Of a stretch of 57,711 nucleotides of DNA, positions 1-11,176 are shown in pieces (within the stretch, counting starts at the first letter, position 1; each line of letters opens with the position of its first letter). This stretch comes from Acinetobacter sp. WC-141. Its GTDB lineage: Bacteria > Pseudomonadota > Gammaproteobacteria > Pseudomonadales > Moraxellaceae. The notes below the pieces were generated by a model. The model did no database searches. It was not told the origin of the DNA and saw only the letters and a list, made by a program, of their open reading frames with translations. Made by a program: the position numbers and the translations under genes. The stretch lies in assembly GCF_000313935.1 (NCBI RefSeq), contig NZ_AMSS01000049.1:1-57711 (forward strand). Direction: 5' to 3'.

Positions 1-141
1 TATGCAAAGCAACTTGATTTAGTTATATGCTTAGCTAAAATGAACATCTAAAGTAAGATTCAATCAGCCCATCTGTAAAGATTTGGAAAACGCAACGTAT
101 CACGAAGTGAATAAAACGAAGCAAGTATCCATACCAGTTGT
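1..141 (+). other. 23S-5S rRNA internal spacer
   Basis: This AT-rich stretch directly precedes a 5S rRNA and has no coding signal, so it is most simply the spacer between 23S and 5S rRNA. No 23S sequence was recognised, so the 23S gene would lie left of the window. The identification rests on position only. Confidence 0.6.
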
Positions 142-256
142 GCTGGCGACCATAGCAAGAGTGAACCACCTGATCCCTTCCCGAACTCAGAAGTGAAACC
201 TCTTAGCGCTGATGGTAGTGTGGGGTTTCCCATGTGAGAGTAAGTCATCGCCAGCT
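142..256 (+). rRNA. rrf: 5S ribosomal RNA
   Basis: This is a complete 5S rRNA of about 115 nt. The ends GCTGGCGAC and GTCATCGCCAGC pair to form helix I, and the conserved internal stretches CCTGATCCCTTCCCGAACTC and AGTGTGGGGTTTCCCATGTG are present. It is the last gene of an rRNA operon and is followed at once by an intrinsic terminator. The exact ends are accurate to a few bases. Confidence 0.95.
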
Positions 257-266
257 CATTATTCTA

Positions 267-301
267 AACACCCCCAACTCAAATGTTGGGGGTGTTTTTT
301 T
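267..301 (+). terminator. Intrinsic terminator of the rRNA operon
   Basis: AACACCCCCAAC and GTTGGGGGTGTT form a perfect 12-bp GC-rich stem around a short loop, followed by a T-run. It lies 10 nt after the 5S rRNA. Confidence 0.92.
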
Positions 302-345
302 ATGCAGAAATTAATTAGAAAAACGTAGGTAAGAAGTTAAGACAA

Positions 346-377
346 TAAAAAAGGACTCTATTAGGAGTCCTTTTTTA
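346..377. terminator. Second hairpin terminator, bidirectional
   Basis: AAAAAAGGACTC and GAGTCCTTTTTT form a hairpin with an A-run before and a T-run after, so it can work in both directions. It backs up the rRNA terminator and insulates rpoN. Between it and rpoN (378-560) lies AT-rich DNA that presumably holds the rpoN promoter. Confidence 0.8.
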
Positions 378-560
378 TAATATTTAAGAAATACATCTAA
401 GTAATACGATTATGAATATTATTCTCTGATAAGTTTTTTAATTTAAAAAATCTATTTTTCTTCTGAAAAATTTCAAACTGATATATATGATAAATAGAAA
501 CTATATGTTATAAATGTTGAGTAGGCATGATTTTTGCTTGTTTTATGGAAACTAGAATAT

Positions 561-2009
561 ATGAAATTATCTGTTGGGTTGAAAGTTGCGAATTCTCTAT
601 CGTTAACACCTCAATTGCAGCAGGCGATTCGTTTGTTACAACTCTCCAGTTTAGAGCTTGAACAAGAAATTCAGATCCAACTAGATAGTAATCCTTTACT
701 TGAAAAAATAGAAGAAGAGTCATTAACAGAAAGCCTGTCCACATTAGAAAATAAAGAATCAGATGACTTAACGACTGAGTTAAATGCAAATCATTTACCT
801 GATGATTTACCAGTCGATACCGAGTGGGATGATATTTACACTCATCAGTCGACGGCTTTGGCTACCCCAGAATTTGAAGAGCGTGAGGATAATCGTCAAG
901 TTGAATTATCTTTAAAAGAACACATTTTAGAACAAGTTAATCTCCTGCATTTCTCCAAAATAGATCAATTAATTGCTTACTGTATTGTTGATGCATTAGA
1001 TGATAAAGGTTTCTTAGATGCTGAAATAGAAGAAATAATTTTAGCAGCTCAACAATTATTAAATGAAATTGATATTGAAGAAGATATTGAAGAAGATGAG
1101 GTTTTAGTTGTCCTAAAGCATATTCAAAGACTTGATCCACTAGGGATCGGTTCACGTAATTTAGCGGAATGTTTAAAAATACAGCTCGAATTTCTACCGA
1201 AAGATGTTGAATATTTAAACGAGGCAAAAAGCTTATTGCAATATTATGAGCTTTTGATAGCAAATGATTTAAATAAATTACTCAAACAAACGGGTTTAAC
1301 AAAAGACCAATTAAAGTTTGCAATCAATCTTTTAAAAACATTGAAACCCTATCCAGGTATGGATTTTGATAAACAAGAGTCAGATTATCAAATCCCAGAC
1401 GTAGTAGTTTCTAAAAAAGATTTACATTGGCAGGTTCAACTAAACCCAGATGTATTACCTAAATTAAGAATTAACTCTTTTTACTCTAGTATGATTCGTA
1501 GAGCAGATCAGAGTGAGGATAATTTATATTTGCGTAATCAAATGCTTGAGGCGAAAAATTTTATCAAAAGTATTGATGAAAGACATAAAACCCTATTAAA
1601 AGTAGCATCTTGTATTGTGGAGCATCAGAAAGCTTTTTTGGAGATAGGTGCTGAAGCAATGAAACCCCTAGTTCTTCGAGATGTTGCTGAAGAAGTAGAA
1701 TTGCATGAATCTACAGTTTCTCGTGTAACTACAAATAAATATATGCTTACTCCACGTGGTCTTTTTGAGTTGAAATATTTTTTCTCTAGTCACGTAGGCA
1801 CAACTACCGGAGGAGAGGCTTCTTCGACTGCAATTCGTGCAATGATTAAAAAACTCGTAGCAAGTGAAAACCCGCGTAAGCCTTTGTCAGATAATGTAAT
1901 TGCTACATTATTGAAAGATGAGGGGATTGAAGTTGCGAGAAGGACTGTCGCAAAATATCGAGAATCGTTACATATTCCTTCATCGTCTGAAAGAAAAGTC
2001 TTGATCTGA
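561..2009 (+). CDS. rpoN: RNA polymerase sigma-54 factor RpoN
   Basis: This encodes the alternative sigma factor that directs RNA polymerase to -24/-12 promoters and needs bacterial enhancer-binding ATPases to open them. The 482-aa product has the glutamine/leucine-rich N-terminal activator-contact region (about residues 1-50, with SLTPQLQQAIRLLQLSSLEL), an acidic linker, the core-binding domain, the helix-turn-helix region and the RpoN box ARRTVAKYRE near residues 459-468. The ATG at 561 is chosen because MKLSVGLKVANSL is the usual N-terminus; an in-frame TTG lies 27 nt upstream. It is followed by hpf, as in many gammaproteobacteria, but the ptsN and rapZ genes usually nearby are absent here. 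Confidence 0.97.
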   Translation: MKLSVGLKVANSLSLTPQLQQAIRLLQLSSLELEQEIQIQLDSNPLLEKIEEESLTESLSTLENKESDDLTTELNANHLPDDLPVDTEWDDIYTHQSTALATPEFEEREDNRQVELSLKEHILEQVNLLHFSKIDQLIAYCIVDALDDKGFLDAEIEEIILAAQQLLNEIDIEEDIEEDEVLVVLKHIQRLDPLGIGSRNLAECLKIQLEFLPKDVEYLNEAKSLLQYYELLIANDLNKLLKQTGLTKDQLKFAINLLKTLKPYPGMDFDKQESDYQIPDVVVSKKDLHWQVQLNPDVLPKLRINSFYSSMIRRADQSEDNLYLRNQMLEAKNFIKSIDERHKTLLKVASCIVEHQKAFLEIGAEAMKPLVLRDVAEEVELHESTVSRVTTNKYMLTPRGLFELKYFFSSHVGTTTGGEASSTAIRAMIKKLVASENPRKPLSDNVIATLLKDEGIEVARRTVAKYRESLHIPSSSERKVLI

Positions 2010-2173
2010 ATTTTGAAGTATGGCTATTCTAGAGATTCATTATGACGAAATAATGAAATTTTAATTTCACCAAGAGGAGTCACTAAAATGGTTTAATTGT
2101 CCTAATATTCTTTGATAGCATTAAATCGTTTTAGTTCTTCTTTAAATAACCTAAAAAGGTGAGGGATAGAATT

Positions 2174-2515
2174 ATGCAAATAACGATTCGTGGACATCAT
2201 TTAGCAATTACACCAGCTATAGAAGAAAATATTAAATCAAAATTTAATCAATTAACGAAACACCTGGATCAGGTGAATAGTATGCAGATTAAATTAACGA
2301 AAGATCATCAAATTGATAAGCGCTCTCATAAGGGCAGTTCAAATCATGTTGCAGAGGCTATCGTAAGATTGCCAGGGATTGAGTTGTTTGCTCAGGCAGC
2401 TGCTGATGATATGTATACATCAATTAAAAAATTGACTGAAAAATTAAAAAGACAATTATTAAGATATCGAAAAATGCAATGTGCTTATTCACAAGTTGCT
2501 GTTTCTATTGAATAA
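2174..2515 (+). CDS. hpf: Ribosome hibernation-promoting factor, HPF/RaiA family
   Basis: This is a short ribosome-associated protein that binds the 30S decoding region and promotes ribosome inactivation in stationary phase. The 113-aa product starts MQITIRGHHLAITPAIEENI, has the beta-alpha-beta-beta-beta-alpha pattern of the S30AE family and a basic C-terminal helix. It is the short form, lacking the extra C-terminal dimerisation domain of long HPF. The ATG at 2174 follows a purine-rich GGTGAGGGA; a GTG 15 nt upstream is less likely. The gene sits downstream of rpoN, its classic neighbour, and is closed by a terminator. Confidence 0.93.
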   Translation: MQITIRGHHLAITPAIEENIKSKFNQLTKHLDQVNSMQIKLTKDHQIDKRSHKGSSNHVAEAIVRLPGIELFAQAAADDMYTSIKKLTEKLKRQLLRYRKMQCAYSQVAVSIE

Positions 2516-2530
2516 GTTTTGAAATATTAA

Positions 2531-2559
2531 GAGAGGCTTGAAAGATAGCCTCTTTTTTA
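2531..2559 (+). terminator. Intrinsic terminator after hpf
   Basis: AGAGGCT and AGCCTCT form a stem with an 8-nt loop, followed by a run of T. It separates hpf from ibaG. Confidence 0.85.
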
Positions 2560-2650
2560 TTGATAAAATATAAACACGTACTGAATTCTTGGAAAAAGTT
2601 ATAGTAAAATACTCCGTTTTACCCCTTAGGTTGTGTCAGAGGTCTTTGCA

Positions 2651-2902
2651 ATGAATAGTGAACAGCTCACTCAAATTTTAAAAGAAGCTTTCCCTGTAGC
2701 GGAAGTGGTGGTGAGCGGACAGGCTGGAAAATTTGACCTCCGTATTGTGGATGATCAATTTGAAGGTAAGCGTACGGTGGCTCGTCAACAATTAGTTTAT
2801 GCACCATTAAATACTTATATTGCAAGTGGGGAAGTTCACGCGGTAACAATTCGTGCAATGACCAAAGATGAATGGCGTAAAGCAAGCCTTTTCGGAGCTT
2901 AA
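2651..2902 (+). CDS. ibaG: BolA/IbaG family iron-sulfur-associated protein
   Basis: This is an 83-aa BolA-like protein of the IbaG (YrbA) type. BolA-family proteins partner monothiol glutaredoxins and bind or sense [2Fe-2S] clusters. The sequence shows the class II KH-like fold signature, including FEGKRTVARQQLVYAPL and a conserved histidine in GEVHAVTIRAMT. The start MNSEQLTQILKEAFP matches the family; an upstream GTG in frame was rejected. It lies 6 nt before murA, the same ibaG-murA pairing seen in many proteobacteria, so the two are probably co-transcribed. Confidence 0.9.
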   Translation: MNSEQLTQILKEAFPVAEVVVSGQAGKFDLRIVDDQFEGKRTVARQQLVYAPLNTYIASGEVHAVTIRAMTKDEWRKASLFGA

Positions 2903-4848
<1,946 letters not shown>

Positions 4849-4893
4849 AAGCAATTTCCCATCATGCTTTTGCGATAGTTAAGCTAGATGATG

Positions 4894-4947
4894 CCCACAA
4901 GCGCATAGAAAAAGGGTAAACTTACTTTTTCTTTTTCGCCTTGTGGG
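4894..4947 (+). promoter_or_regulatory. Long hairpin in the hisG-hisD gap, abutting the hisD start
   Basis: CCCACAAG (4894-4901) pairs with CTTGTGGG (4940-4947), with further inner pairing AGAAAAAG/CTTTTTCT. The 3' arm ends 7 nt before the hisD ATG and covers the place where a ribosome binding site should be. It could act as a translational switch, an RNA processing site or a stability element. The function is not known. Confidence 0.5.
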
Positions 4948-4954
4948 TAAATTG

Positions 4955-6244
4955 ATGCGACGTTTATCGACTCAAGATCAAAACTTCAAACAGGTTTTTG
5001 CTGAGCTATTGGCATTTGAAACCGTGAATGATCTTAATTTAGTGCAAACAGTAGATCAAATTATTGCTGATGTTCGTCAGCATGGTGATGATCATGTTTT
5101 AAAGCTTACTCAACAGTTCGATCGACATCCAGCGCATCAATTTTCAGATTTAGAATTATCTCAAGAACAACTTAAAACCGCTTTTGATAATTTAAGCCCA
5201 GAAATTCGTGATGCTTTAGAGTTGGCAGCAAAGCGTATTCGCACATTTCATGAAGCTCAGAAACAAGATAGCTGGACCTATATAGATGACTTGGGCAATA
5301 CATTAGGGCAAAAAGTTACCCCTCTAGACCGTGTTGGTATTTATGTGCCGGGTGGTTTAGCCTCTTATCCATCTTCAGTCCTAATGAATGCTGTACCTGC
5401 TCATGTTGCAGGTGTACCTGAAATTATTATGGTTGTTCCAGCACCGAATGGTGAATTAAATCCATTGGTTCTTGCCGCAGCTTATCTTGCGGGAGTTAGC
5501 CGGGTATTTACAATTGGTGGGGCACAGGCTGTAGCAGCTTTGGCCTATGGTACTCAGACCATTCCACCTGTAGATAAAATTACGGGCCCAGGAAATCGTT
5601 TTGTCGCAGCTGCTAAACGTGCTGTATTTGGTCAAGTCGGCATTGATATGATTGCTGGACCTTCTGAAATTTTAGTCTATGCAGAAGGTGAGAATAATGC
5701 AAATTGGTTAGCTATGGATGTTTTATCACAAGCTGAACATGACACTGTGGCTCAAGCTATTTTTATAACTCCAGATGAAGCTTTGCTTAATGCAGTAGAG
5801 TTGGCAATTGAAAAGCATTTAAATGAATTGCCAAAGGCAGGTATCGCTCGAACTTCAATTCAAAACCGTGGTGCTTTGGTATTAGTCAAAGACCGTGCAG
5901 AAGCAATTGAGTTGATTAATCAGGTTGCACCAGAGCATTTGGAGCTGTGCTTAGATGATGCTGAAGCCATGAGCGAAGATATTCGTCATGCTGGTGCCAT
6001 TTTCATGGGACGTTATACACCTGAAGCAATCGGTGACTATTGCGCGGGTCCAAACCATGTATTGCCAACATCTGGAACTGCTCGTTTTTCTTCTCCATTA
6101 GGCGTTTATGACTTTCAAAAACGCTCGAGCTTGATTATGTGTTCGAAAGATGGGGTTAAAACATTAGCTAAAACAGCCGATATATTAGCTGTTCAAGAGA
6201 ACTTAGATGCGCATGCACGCTCAGCTCGTTATCGTTATCAATAA
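4955..6244 (+). CDS. hisD: Histidinol dehydrogenase HisD
   Basis: This zinc enzyme catalyses the last two NAD-dependent oxidations of histidine synthesis, L-histidinol to L-histidine. The 429-aa product matches the family's usual length. It contains the signature [16 protein letters not shown], the [19 protein letters not shown] stretch and the C-terminal segments AVEL, PEHLEL and [17 protein letters not shown]. The ATG at 4955 was chosen over an in-frame GTG at 4943 because homologues begin close to MRRLSTQD. It follows hisG after 106 nt that hold a long hairpin, and precedes hisC. Confidence 0.96.
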   Translation: MRRLSTQDQNFKQVFAELLAFETVNDLNLVQTVDQIIADVRQHGDDHVLKLTQQFDRHPAHQFSDLELSQEQLKTAFDNLSPEIRDALELAAKRIRTFHEAQKQDSWTYIDDLGNTLGQKVTPLDRVGIYVPGGLASYPSSVLMNAVPAHVAGVPEIIMVVPAPNGELNPLVLAAAYLAGVSRVFTIGGAQAVAALAYGTQTIPPVDKITGPGNRFVAAAKRAVFGQVGIDMIAGPSEILVYAEGENNANWLAMDVLSQAEHDTVAQAIFITPDEALLNAVELAIEKHLNELPKAGIARTSIQNRGALVLVKDRAEAIELINQVAPEHLELCLDDAEAMSEDIRHAGAIFMGRYTPEAIGDYCAGPNHVLPTSGTARFSSPLGVYDFQKRSSLIMCSKDGVKTLAKTADILAVQENLDAHARSARYRYQ

Positions 6245-6278
6245 GCTTGTAAACCTTGTAGTGTTTTAATTATTACTC

Positions 6279-6303
6279 AGGGCTGATTTTCAGCCCTTTT
6301 TTG
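6279..6303 (+). terminator. Intrinsic terminator between hisD and hisC
   Basis: GGGCTGA and TCAGCCC pair around TTT and are followed by six T. It sits only about 10 nt before the hisC start, so it either partly terminates the murA-his transcript or acts as an attenuator for hisC. Confidence 0.8.
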
Positions 6304-6313
6304 AGATAAGACC

Positions 6314-7399
6314 ATGACTTTATCTACAGCACAAATGCGCTTTTGGAGTCCAGAAGTTCGTGAATTAGAGCCTTATGTTCCTGGTGAACAGCCTAAAATT
6401 CAGAATTTATTGAAACTTAATACGAATGAAAATCCATATCCGCCATCACCAAAAGTAGTTGAAGCAGTTCAAGCTGTCTTAACTCAGCAAGCTGATGCAT
6501 TGCGTTTATATCCAGATCCAGATGCAACAGCTTTAAAACAAGCAATTGCTAAACAACAGAATATTGAGGTATCTCAAGTTTTTGTTGGTAATGGCTCAGA
6601 CGAAGTACTTGCTCATATTTTTAAAGCATTTTTCCTTCAAGATGAACCGATTCTTTATCCAGATATTACTTATAGTTTCTACCCAGTTTATAGTCAGTTC
6701 TTTGGCACAAAAACTAAAGAAATTCCACTCAATGAGAATTTCGAGATAGAAGTTAAAGACTATACACAACCAAATGGCGGGATTGTTATCACAAACCCTA
6801 ATGCACCAACCAGTATTGCAATGGGTTTGCCAGATATCGAGAAAATCTTAAAAGCAAATCCGGATCGGGTCGTGGTGATCGATGAGGCATATGTTGATTT
6901 TGGTGCCGAGTCTGCGGTGAGTTTAGTAAATCGCTATGAAAATCTAGTTGTGTGTCAAACAACTTCGAAATCGCGTTCATTAGCTGGTTTGCGTGTTGGT
7001 TTTGCAATCGCTCAACCACATTTGATTGCGGCGCTTGAAGCCGTCAAAAATAGTTTTAACTCATATCCTATTGATCGTTTTGCAATTGCAGCCGCGGTCG
7101 CTTCTTTTGAAGATCAGGCTTATTTTGAAGAACAATGCCAGAAAGTGATTTCTAGTCGTGAAAAGCTAGTAGATGACTTAACTGCTTTGGGCTTTAAAGT
7201 TTTACCTTCTAAAGCGAACTTTATTTTTGCTTCACACTCAGTCCATGATGCAGGCAAACTTGCACAGCAATTACGTGAACAAGGTATTATTGTGCGTTAT
7301 TTCAATAAGCCTCGTATTAATCAATTTTTGCGTATTACAGTGGGTACTGATGAGCAGAATATGCGTTTAGTACAAACGTTAAAACAAGATATTCTTTAA
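6314..7399 (+). CDS. hisC: Histidinol-phosphate aminotransferase HisC
   Basis: This PLP enzyme converts imidazole-acetol phosphate and glutamate to histidinol phosphate. The 361-aa product shows the class II aminotransferase pattern: [12 protein letters not shown] near the N-terminus, [12 protein letters not shown], the [11 protein letters not shown] aspartate that contacts the pyridine nitrogen, and the PLP-lysine region [16 protein letters not shown]. It is the third his gene in line and converges with pabB, with only 3 nt between the two stop codons. Confidence 0.96.
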   Translation: MTLSTAQMRFWSPEVRELEPYVPGEQPKIQNLLKLNTNENPYPPSPKVVEAVQAVLTQQADALRLYPDPDATALKQAIAKQQNIEVSQVFVGNGSDEVLAHIFKAFFLQDEPILYPDITYSFYPVYSQFFGTKTKEIPLNENFEIEVKDYTQPNGGIVITNPNAPTSIAMGLPDIEKILKANPDRVVVIDEAYVDFGAESAVSLVNRYENLVVCQTTSKSRSLAGLRVGFAIAQPHLIAALEAVKNSFNSYPIDRFAIAAAVASFEDQAYFEEQCQKVISSREKLVDDLTALGFKVLPSKANFIFASHSVHDAGKLAQQLREQGIIVRYFNKPRINQFLRITVGTDEQNMRLVQTLKQDIL

Positions 7400-7402
7400 G
7401 TT

Positions 7403-8761
7403 TTAGTCTGCTGTGCTGTTCATCAAGTTCAGCATAGCAGAGATTTTATCAAGACTTTCTTGATATTCGGCTTCTGCATTTGAGGCAATCGTAATGCCAC
7501 CCCCTGCCCACAAAGAGAGCTGATTTTGATATTGTTGAAAGCTGCGGATAAGAATATTCCAGCGACCCGTTCCATCAAAATTGAAGTAACCTAAGGTCCC
7601 GCAATATGCACCTCTTGCTTCTTCTTCTAGCTCTTCAATAATTTCCATCGCCCGAATTTTTGGGGCTCCTGTAATCGATCCCCCCGGTAAAGCAGAAAGT
7701 AACATTTGCATTGGATTAATATCATCTTTAAGCGTGGCAACAATCTCACTGACCATATGATGAACTTGATTAAAACTCTCAATCTCGAATAATTGCGTTG
7801 TTTTTACCGACCCTGTATTGGCATAAATGCTCAAATCATTACGTAATAAATCAACAATCATGACGTTCTCTGCCTGATCTTTTTGTGAGTTTTTTAAAGT
7901 TTGTTTTGAAATAAAATCTTTTTCACTATCCTCATATCGAGGCATGGTTCCCTTAATAGGTCGTGTCCTAATTTGTTTATTTTGATTGAATTCAATGAAA
8001 AGCTCAGGAGAGCAACTTAATAGCTCAAATTGATCTAATTTTAAATAACCTGCATATGGTGCATTAGTAAGACTCCATAAATCTTCAGCTTTATTTAATA
8101 AAGATCCTTTGAAATCAGCTTTAAATTCTTGGGTTAAATTAATTTGATAACAATCTCCAGCTTTAATGTATTCTTGTATTTTATTAAAAGCTTCAAAATA
8201 TTGTTCTTTAGACCATCTTGGTTGAATAGCAGTTTTTAATTCAAATATATTTTTAGCTTTATTAGAAATAATGGTCTCTAATTTTTTTTCAATGTATTTG
8301 AATAGGTCAAGTGCATCTACTTCATCACTAAAAAAATACCAATCATTATCAATATATTTTAAAAAAGAACGGTATTGGCCTAAGAACAAAGAGGGCTGTA
8401 TATGAGTCTGAGTATTAATAAATTGATGTGCAGCAAAATCGTAACTAATAAAACCGATGTAGCCGCCGTTAAAACTTGTTGTTGAGTGAATATTTTTATT
8501 TTCTTTTAAATGATTTTCTTTTAGTTGAATAAAATCTAATAATTGATGTGATGTTGATATATTTTTATATTTATTGGAATTTTGACGCTGAAATATGAGA
8601 TTATTTTTATTTTGAATAATAATATATTGCTTCGGCAGGAAACCAATAATAGGATTATTATTGTCATTTAAATAAATGAGCCCAGTTAAACCTTGTAAAT
8701 TTTTTAAAATCTCGGCAGCATTTTTACTAGGTAATGAGATTTTTATCTTTAACTGAGACAT
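7403..8761 (-). CDS. pabB: Aminodeoxychorismate synthase component I PabB
   Basis: This chorismate-utilising enzyme aminates chorismate to 4-amino-4-deoxychorismate for folate synthesis, normally with the glutaminase PabA. The 452-aa product has the C-terminal chorismate-binding domain: GDCYQINLTQEF, SCSPELFIEF, RTRPIKGTMPRYED and the signature LPGGSITGAPKIRAMEII. The N-terminal 150 residues are lysine/asparagine-rich and diverged. Anthranilate synthase TrpE is a relative, but length and the PIKGT active-site motif (rather than PIAGT) favour PabB. It is transcribed away from fil and convergent with hisC. Confidence 0.92.
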   Translation of the reverse strand: MSQLKIKISLPSKNAAEILKNLQGLTGLIYLNDNNNPIIGFLPKQYIIIQNKNNLIFQRQNSNKYKNISTSHQLLDFIQLKENHLKENKNIHSTTSFNGGYIGFISYDFAAHQFINTQTHIQPSLFLGQYRSFLKYIDNDWYFFSDEVDALDLFKYIEKKLETIISNKAKNIFELKTAIQPRWSKEQYFEAFNKIQEYIKAGDCYQINLTQEFKADFKGSLLNKAEDLWSLTNAPYAGYLKLDQFELLSCSPELFIEFNQNKQIRTRPIKGTMPRYEDSEKDFISKQTLKNSQKDQAENVMIVDLLRNDLSIYANTGSVKTTQLFEIESFNQVHHMVSEIVATLKDDINPMQMLLSALPGGSITGAPKIRAMEIIEELEEEARGAYCGTLGYFNFDGTGRWNILIRSFQQYQNQLSLWAGGGITIASNAEAEYQESLDKISAMLNLMNSTAD

Positions 8762-9117
8762 TTTTAAATAACAGAATAGTTAATGAGGGAAATATTATTT
8801 TACTACAACTTGTGGATCATCAGGGAGAAGACTTAGGAGGGATGTACTTTTCGCTGATAAAATAGTCAAATTTTAGTAGGGGATTGGAGTTCTATTTGGA
8901 AGCTAAAAACAAAATAAATTGCGTGTACCGTTTGTCGGGTAGTTGGCAAAAAATGCACAACACTAGTTGAACAAAAAGTAACGTAGATGTAATTTAGTAA
9001 TTGCTAAGCAAAACTACTCAAGGATTGGAAGTTTCGGTTGCTATATAAAGAAAAATGCAACTTGAGACAATGAGAGTGGTTAAAGTCAAAAAATAAATGC
9101 TCTTGGGAGAGTGCTCA
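8762..9117. promoter_or_regulatory. Divergent pabB/filA intergenic region
   Basis: About 355 nt separate the divergent pabB and filA genes, so both promoters must be here. No RNA gene was recognised. CTCTTGGGAGAGTGCTC just upstream of filA contains its ribosome binding site GGGAGA. A TATATAAAG at about 9042 may belong to the filA promoter, but no convincing -35 was found. Confidence 0.4.
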
Positions 9118-9993
9118 ATGAAAATGTTCACTAAACTTGCTTTAGTTTCTTCTTTAGCTATCAGCGCAAATGCAATGGCAATGCAGTCAATGGACGATGC
9201 TGCGCTTAGTGCTGCTACAGGTCAAGATGGTATTAACATCGGTATCGCTTTAGGTGCTGGCGGTATCTCTATCGACAAATTATATATTCACGATAACGAT
9301 GGTTTAGACCCAACTACAGGTATTGCAGGTGCAGCAGCAACTGCGGGTGCTATTACAATCACAGGTACAACTGCAACTAATGGTAAGGCTATAACTCTTA
9401 CGCAGGTAGATACCACAAAGAATCTATTAGATCTTAAAATTGATAGCGTTGGTGCATCTGCTACAAATGGAGCGTTTTTAAACGTTGCTGCAAATGTAGG
9501 GGCAGTTAATGTAAAAGTTGGCTCTATCGGTGTTGGCAGTTCTGGTACTTTAAATGAAACAACTGCTGTACGCGGTATTACAGAAGCAGCACCGACTGAA
9601 ATTCTTTCTGGTTTAGATTTATCTTTAGGCGCAATTTCAGCTAATGTTCAATTAGGCGCTACCCCACAGGGTGCAATGATCAAGGTAAATTCCAGCTTAC
9701 AAGGTGGTTTGACACTATCTAATCTAGGCATCAATGATGCTGCGGGTGGTGGTAAAATTGTCCTAGACAAAGTAATGGTTCGTGGTGCAGGAAATACAAC
9801 TGGTAACCTAGATGTGAATGCAGACATTTCTGTTGTACCAACAGGGTTGAAGATTCAAAATAATAGTACTCAAGGCATGAATGTATATGCACAGGGTATT
9901 CACTTAGGTTCTAATACTGCTGCTTCAATCGGTGATGTTGAAATCCAAGGTATTAATGTTGGTACTTCTACAATTACAATTTCTGGTCACTAA
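9118..9993 (+). CDS. filA: FilA, putative secreted structural protein of the Fil system
   Basis: The function is not established; the product is annotated in Acinetobacter as a putative pilus-system protein. The 291-aa protein has a signal peptide ending near ANAMAM, then the conserved DDAALSAATGQDGINIGI segment found in DUF6160-type proteins. The rest is low in charge, rich in Gly/Ala/Thr/Asn/Ser and dominated by alternating beta-type segments; it has no Cys. That composition is typical of exported fibre or beta-solenoid proteins. The start at 9118 has GGGAGA 8 nt upstream. A strong terminator follows the gene, so it can be made in excess over filB-F, as expected of a structural subunit. Confidence 0.8.
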   Translation: MKMFTKLALVSSLAISANAMAMQSMDDAALSAATGQDGINIGIALGAGGISIDKLYIHDNDGLDPTTGIAGAAATAGAITITGTTATNGKAITLTQVDTTKNLLDLKIDSVGASATNGAFLNVAANVGAVNVKVGSIGVGSSGTLNETTAVRGITEAAPTEILSGLDLSLGAISANVQLGATPQGAMIKVNSSLQGGLTLSNLGINDAAGGGKIVLDKVMVRGAGNTTGNLDVNADISVVPTGLKIQNNSTQGMNVYAQGIHLGSNTAASIGDVEIQGINVGTSTITISGH

Positions 9994-10010
9994 TTTAAAA
10001 GTTTGAAAAT

Positions 10011-10038
10011 AAAAAGCGCGTTTAATACGCGCTTTTTT
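10011..10038 (+). terminator. Intrinsic terminator after filA
   Basis: AAAAAGCGCGT and ACGCGCTTTTTT form a GC-rich stem with a short TTAAT loop and a T-run. It separates highly transcribed filA from filB-filF. The rest of the gap (10039-10298) is AT-rich, with a GGCCAGTTAGGCC hairpin at about 10266, and must hold any filB promoter. Confidence 0.9.
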
Positions 10039-10298
10039 AATTGAAATTTTAATTAAATTTCTCTTAAGAATTAATAAAATTACTATATGTATATTAAATA
10101 GATTAAGGCTGCCGCTAGTTAAGAATGAGAGCTAATTAACAGTTTAATTAGAGTAGAACTATACGTTCATCAAAAAGATTAAAAAAAAGCTGTTTTTTTA
10201 CAAAAAAAAAGGTATCTTCGAGACACAGGGATGTAGAGCTATTGCTCTAAGAATAAAATGAATAAGGCCAGTTAGGCCACCATTTAGACCAAGTGCTT

Positions 10299-11132
10299 AT
10301 GTTAGAGATTGTTTTAGGCTCAGCATTGATGTATTACTTTGCGACAGAAGCCTTCGAAATAGAAAAAAAACCACCGGGAACTGTTTATTATACAGAGACG
10401 GCTGATTCACGTAATTTATCTTTTCACCGAAATCATATTGAACCCGTTACGATTAGACCTGCGATAGAAGATCAATTTCGCGGTATTGTTCGACAAGCAT
10501 ATGACTATAGCTGTGGTTCGGCTGCACTTACCACTTTGTTAAATGGGTATGTCGGCACTAGTTTGACTGAACAGCAAACAATGAGTGGGTTACTACAGTA
10601 TGGCGAATATCAGCGAATTATTGAACGCCGTAGCTTCTCATTACTTGATATGAAACGTTTTGTCACAGCAATCGGTTTAGATAGTGGTGGTTACCGAGGA
10701 GAGTTTCCTGATTTAGTTAAATTAGGTCAGCCTGCAATTGTTCCGATTTCATATGCTGGATTTAAACATTTTGTCGTATATAAAGCTTATAAAGATGGAA
10801 GAGTCTACGTTGCTGACCCTGCATTAGGGAATATTAGTTTTGATGAAAATCGATTTAAAGAAATTTGGGATAACAATACGTTGTTTGTTATTTCTGTTCC
10901 TGAATCGCAACGTAAAGACTTATTAGCATTAAAAGATGCAGATATGCGTCATGTGGAAGATGCAACTGTTAACCGTTATGCCTTTGTTGACGTGCAATAT
11001 CCAACATTTAATTATGACCGTTTAGCAAATAAAGCCTCAACAATGCGACGGGTTTTGGATAATGACAGCCATTCTTCAAATCATAATCAGCCGATAGAAA
11101 CTTTTATGCGTCTTTATTACAAGCGTAAGTAA
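10299..11132 (+). CDS. filB: FilB, C39-family cysteine peptidase
   Basis: This is a papain-like C39 (bacteriocin-processing type) peptidase domain with an N-terminal membrane or signal segment. In the 277-aa product the catalytic Cys72 lies in RQAYDYSCGSAALTTLLN, His157 in GFKHFVVYKAY and Asp173 in VYVADPALGN, so the triad is intact. The motif RRSFSLLDMKRF is also typical of stand-alone C39 proteins such as FapD of the Pseudomonas Fap amyloid system. It probably cleaves a leader from an exported Fil protein; the substrate is not known. An in-frame GTG at 10293 is an alternative start. Confidence 0.82.
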   Translation: MLEIVLGSALMYYFATEAFEIEKKPPGTVYYTETADSRNLSFHRNHIEPVTIRPAIEDQFRGIVRQAYDYSCGSAALTTLLNGYVGTSLTEQQTMSGLLQYGEYQRIIERRSFSLLDMKRFVTAIGLDSGGYRGEFPDLVKLGQPAIVPISYAGFKHFVVYKAYKDGRVYVADPALGNISFDENRFKEIWDNNTLFVISVPESQRKDLLALKDADMRHVEDATVNRYAFVDVQYPTFNYDRLANKASTMRRVLDNDSHSSNHNQPIETFMRLYYKRK

Positions 11133-11176
11133 TGAATTTTTAATTTAGTAAAATAAATAAATTGGGTGGAAGGAAT

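Noticed and set aside
9000..9050. Sigma-54 promoter for filA (TTGGAAGTTTCGGTTGC at about 9025)
   Set aside because: The GG and GC elements are 11 nt apart instead of 10, and the -24 sequence deviates from TGGCAC. Tempting with rpoN close by, but not supported.
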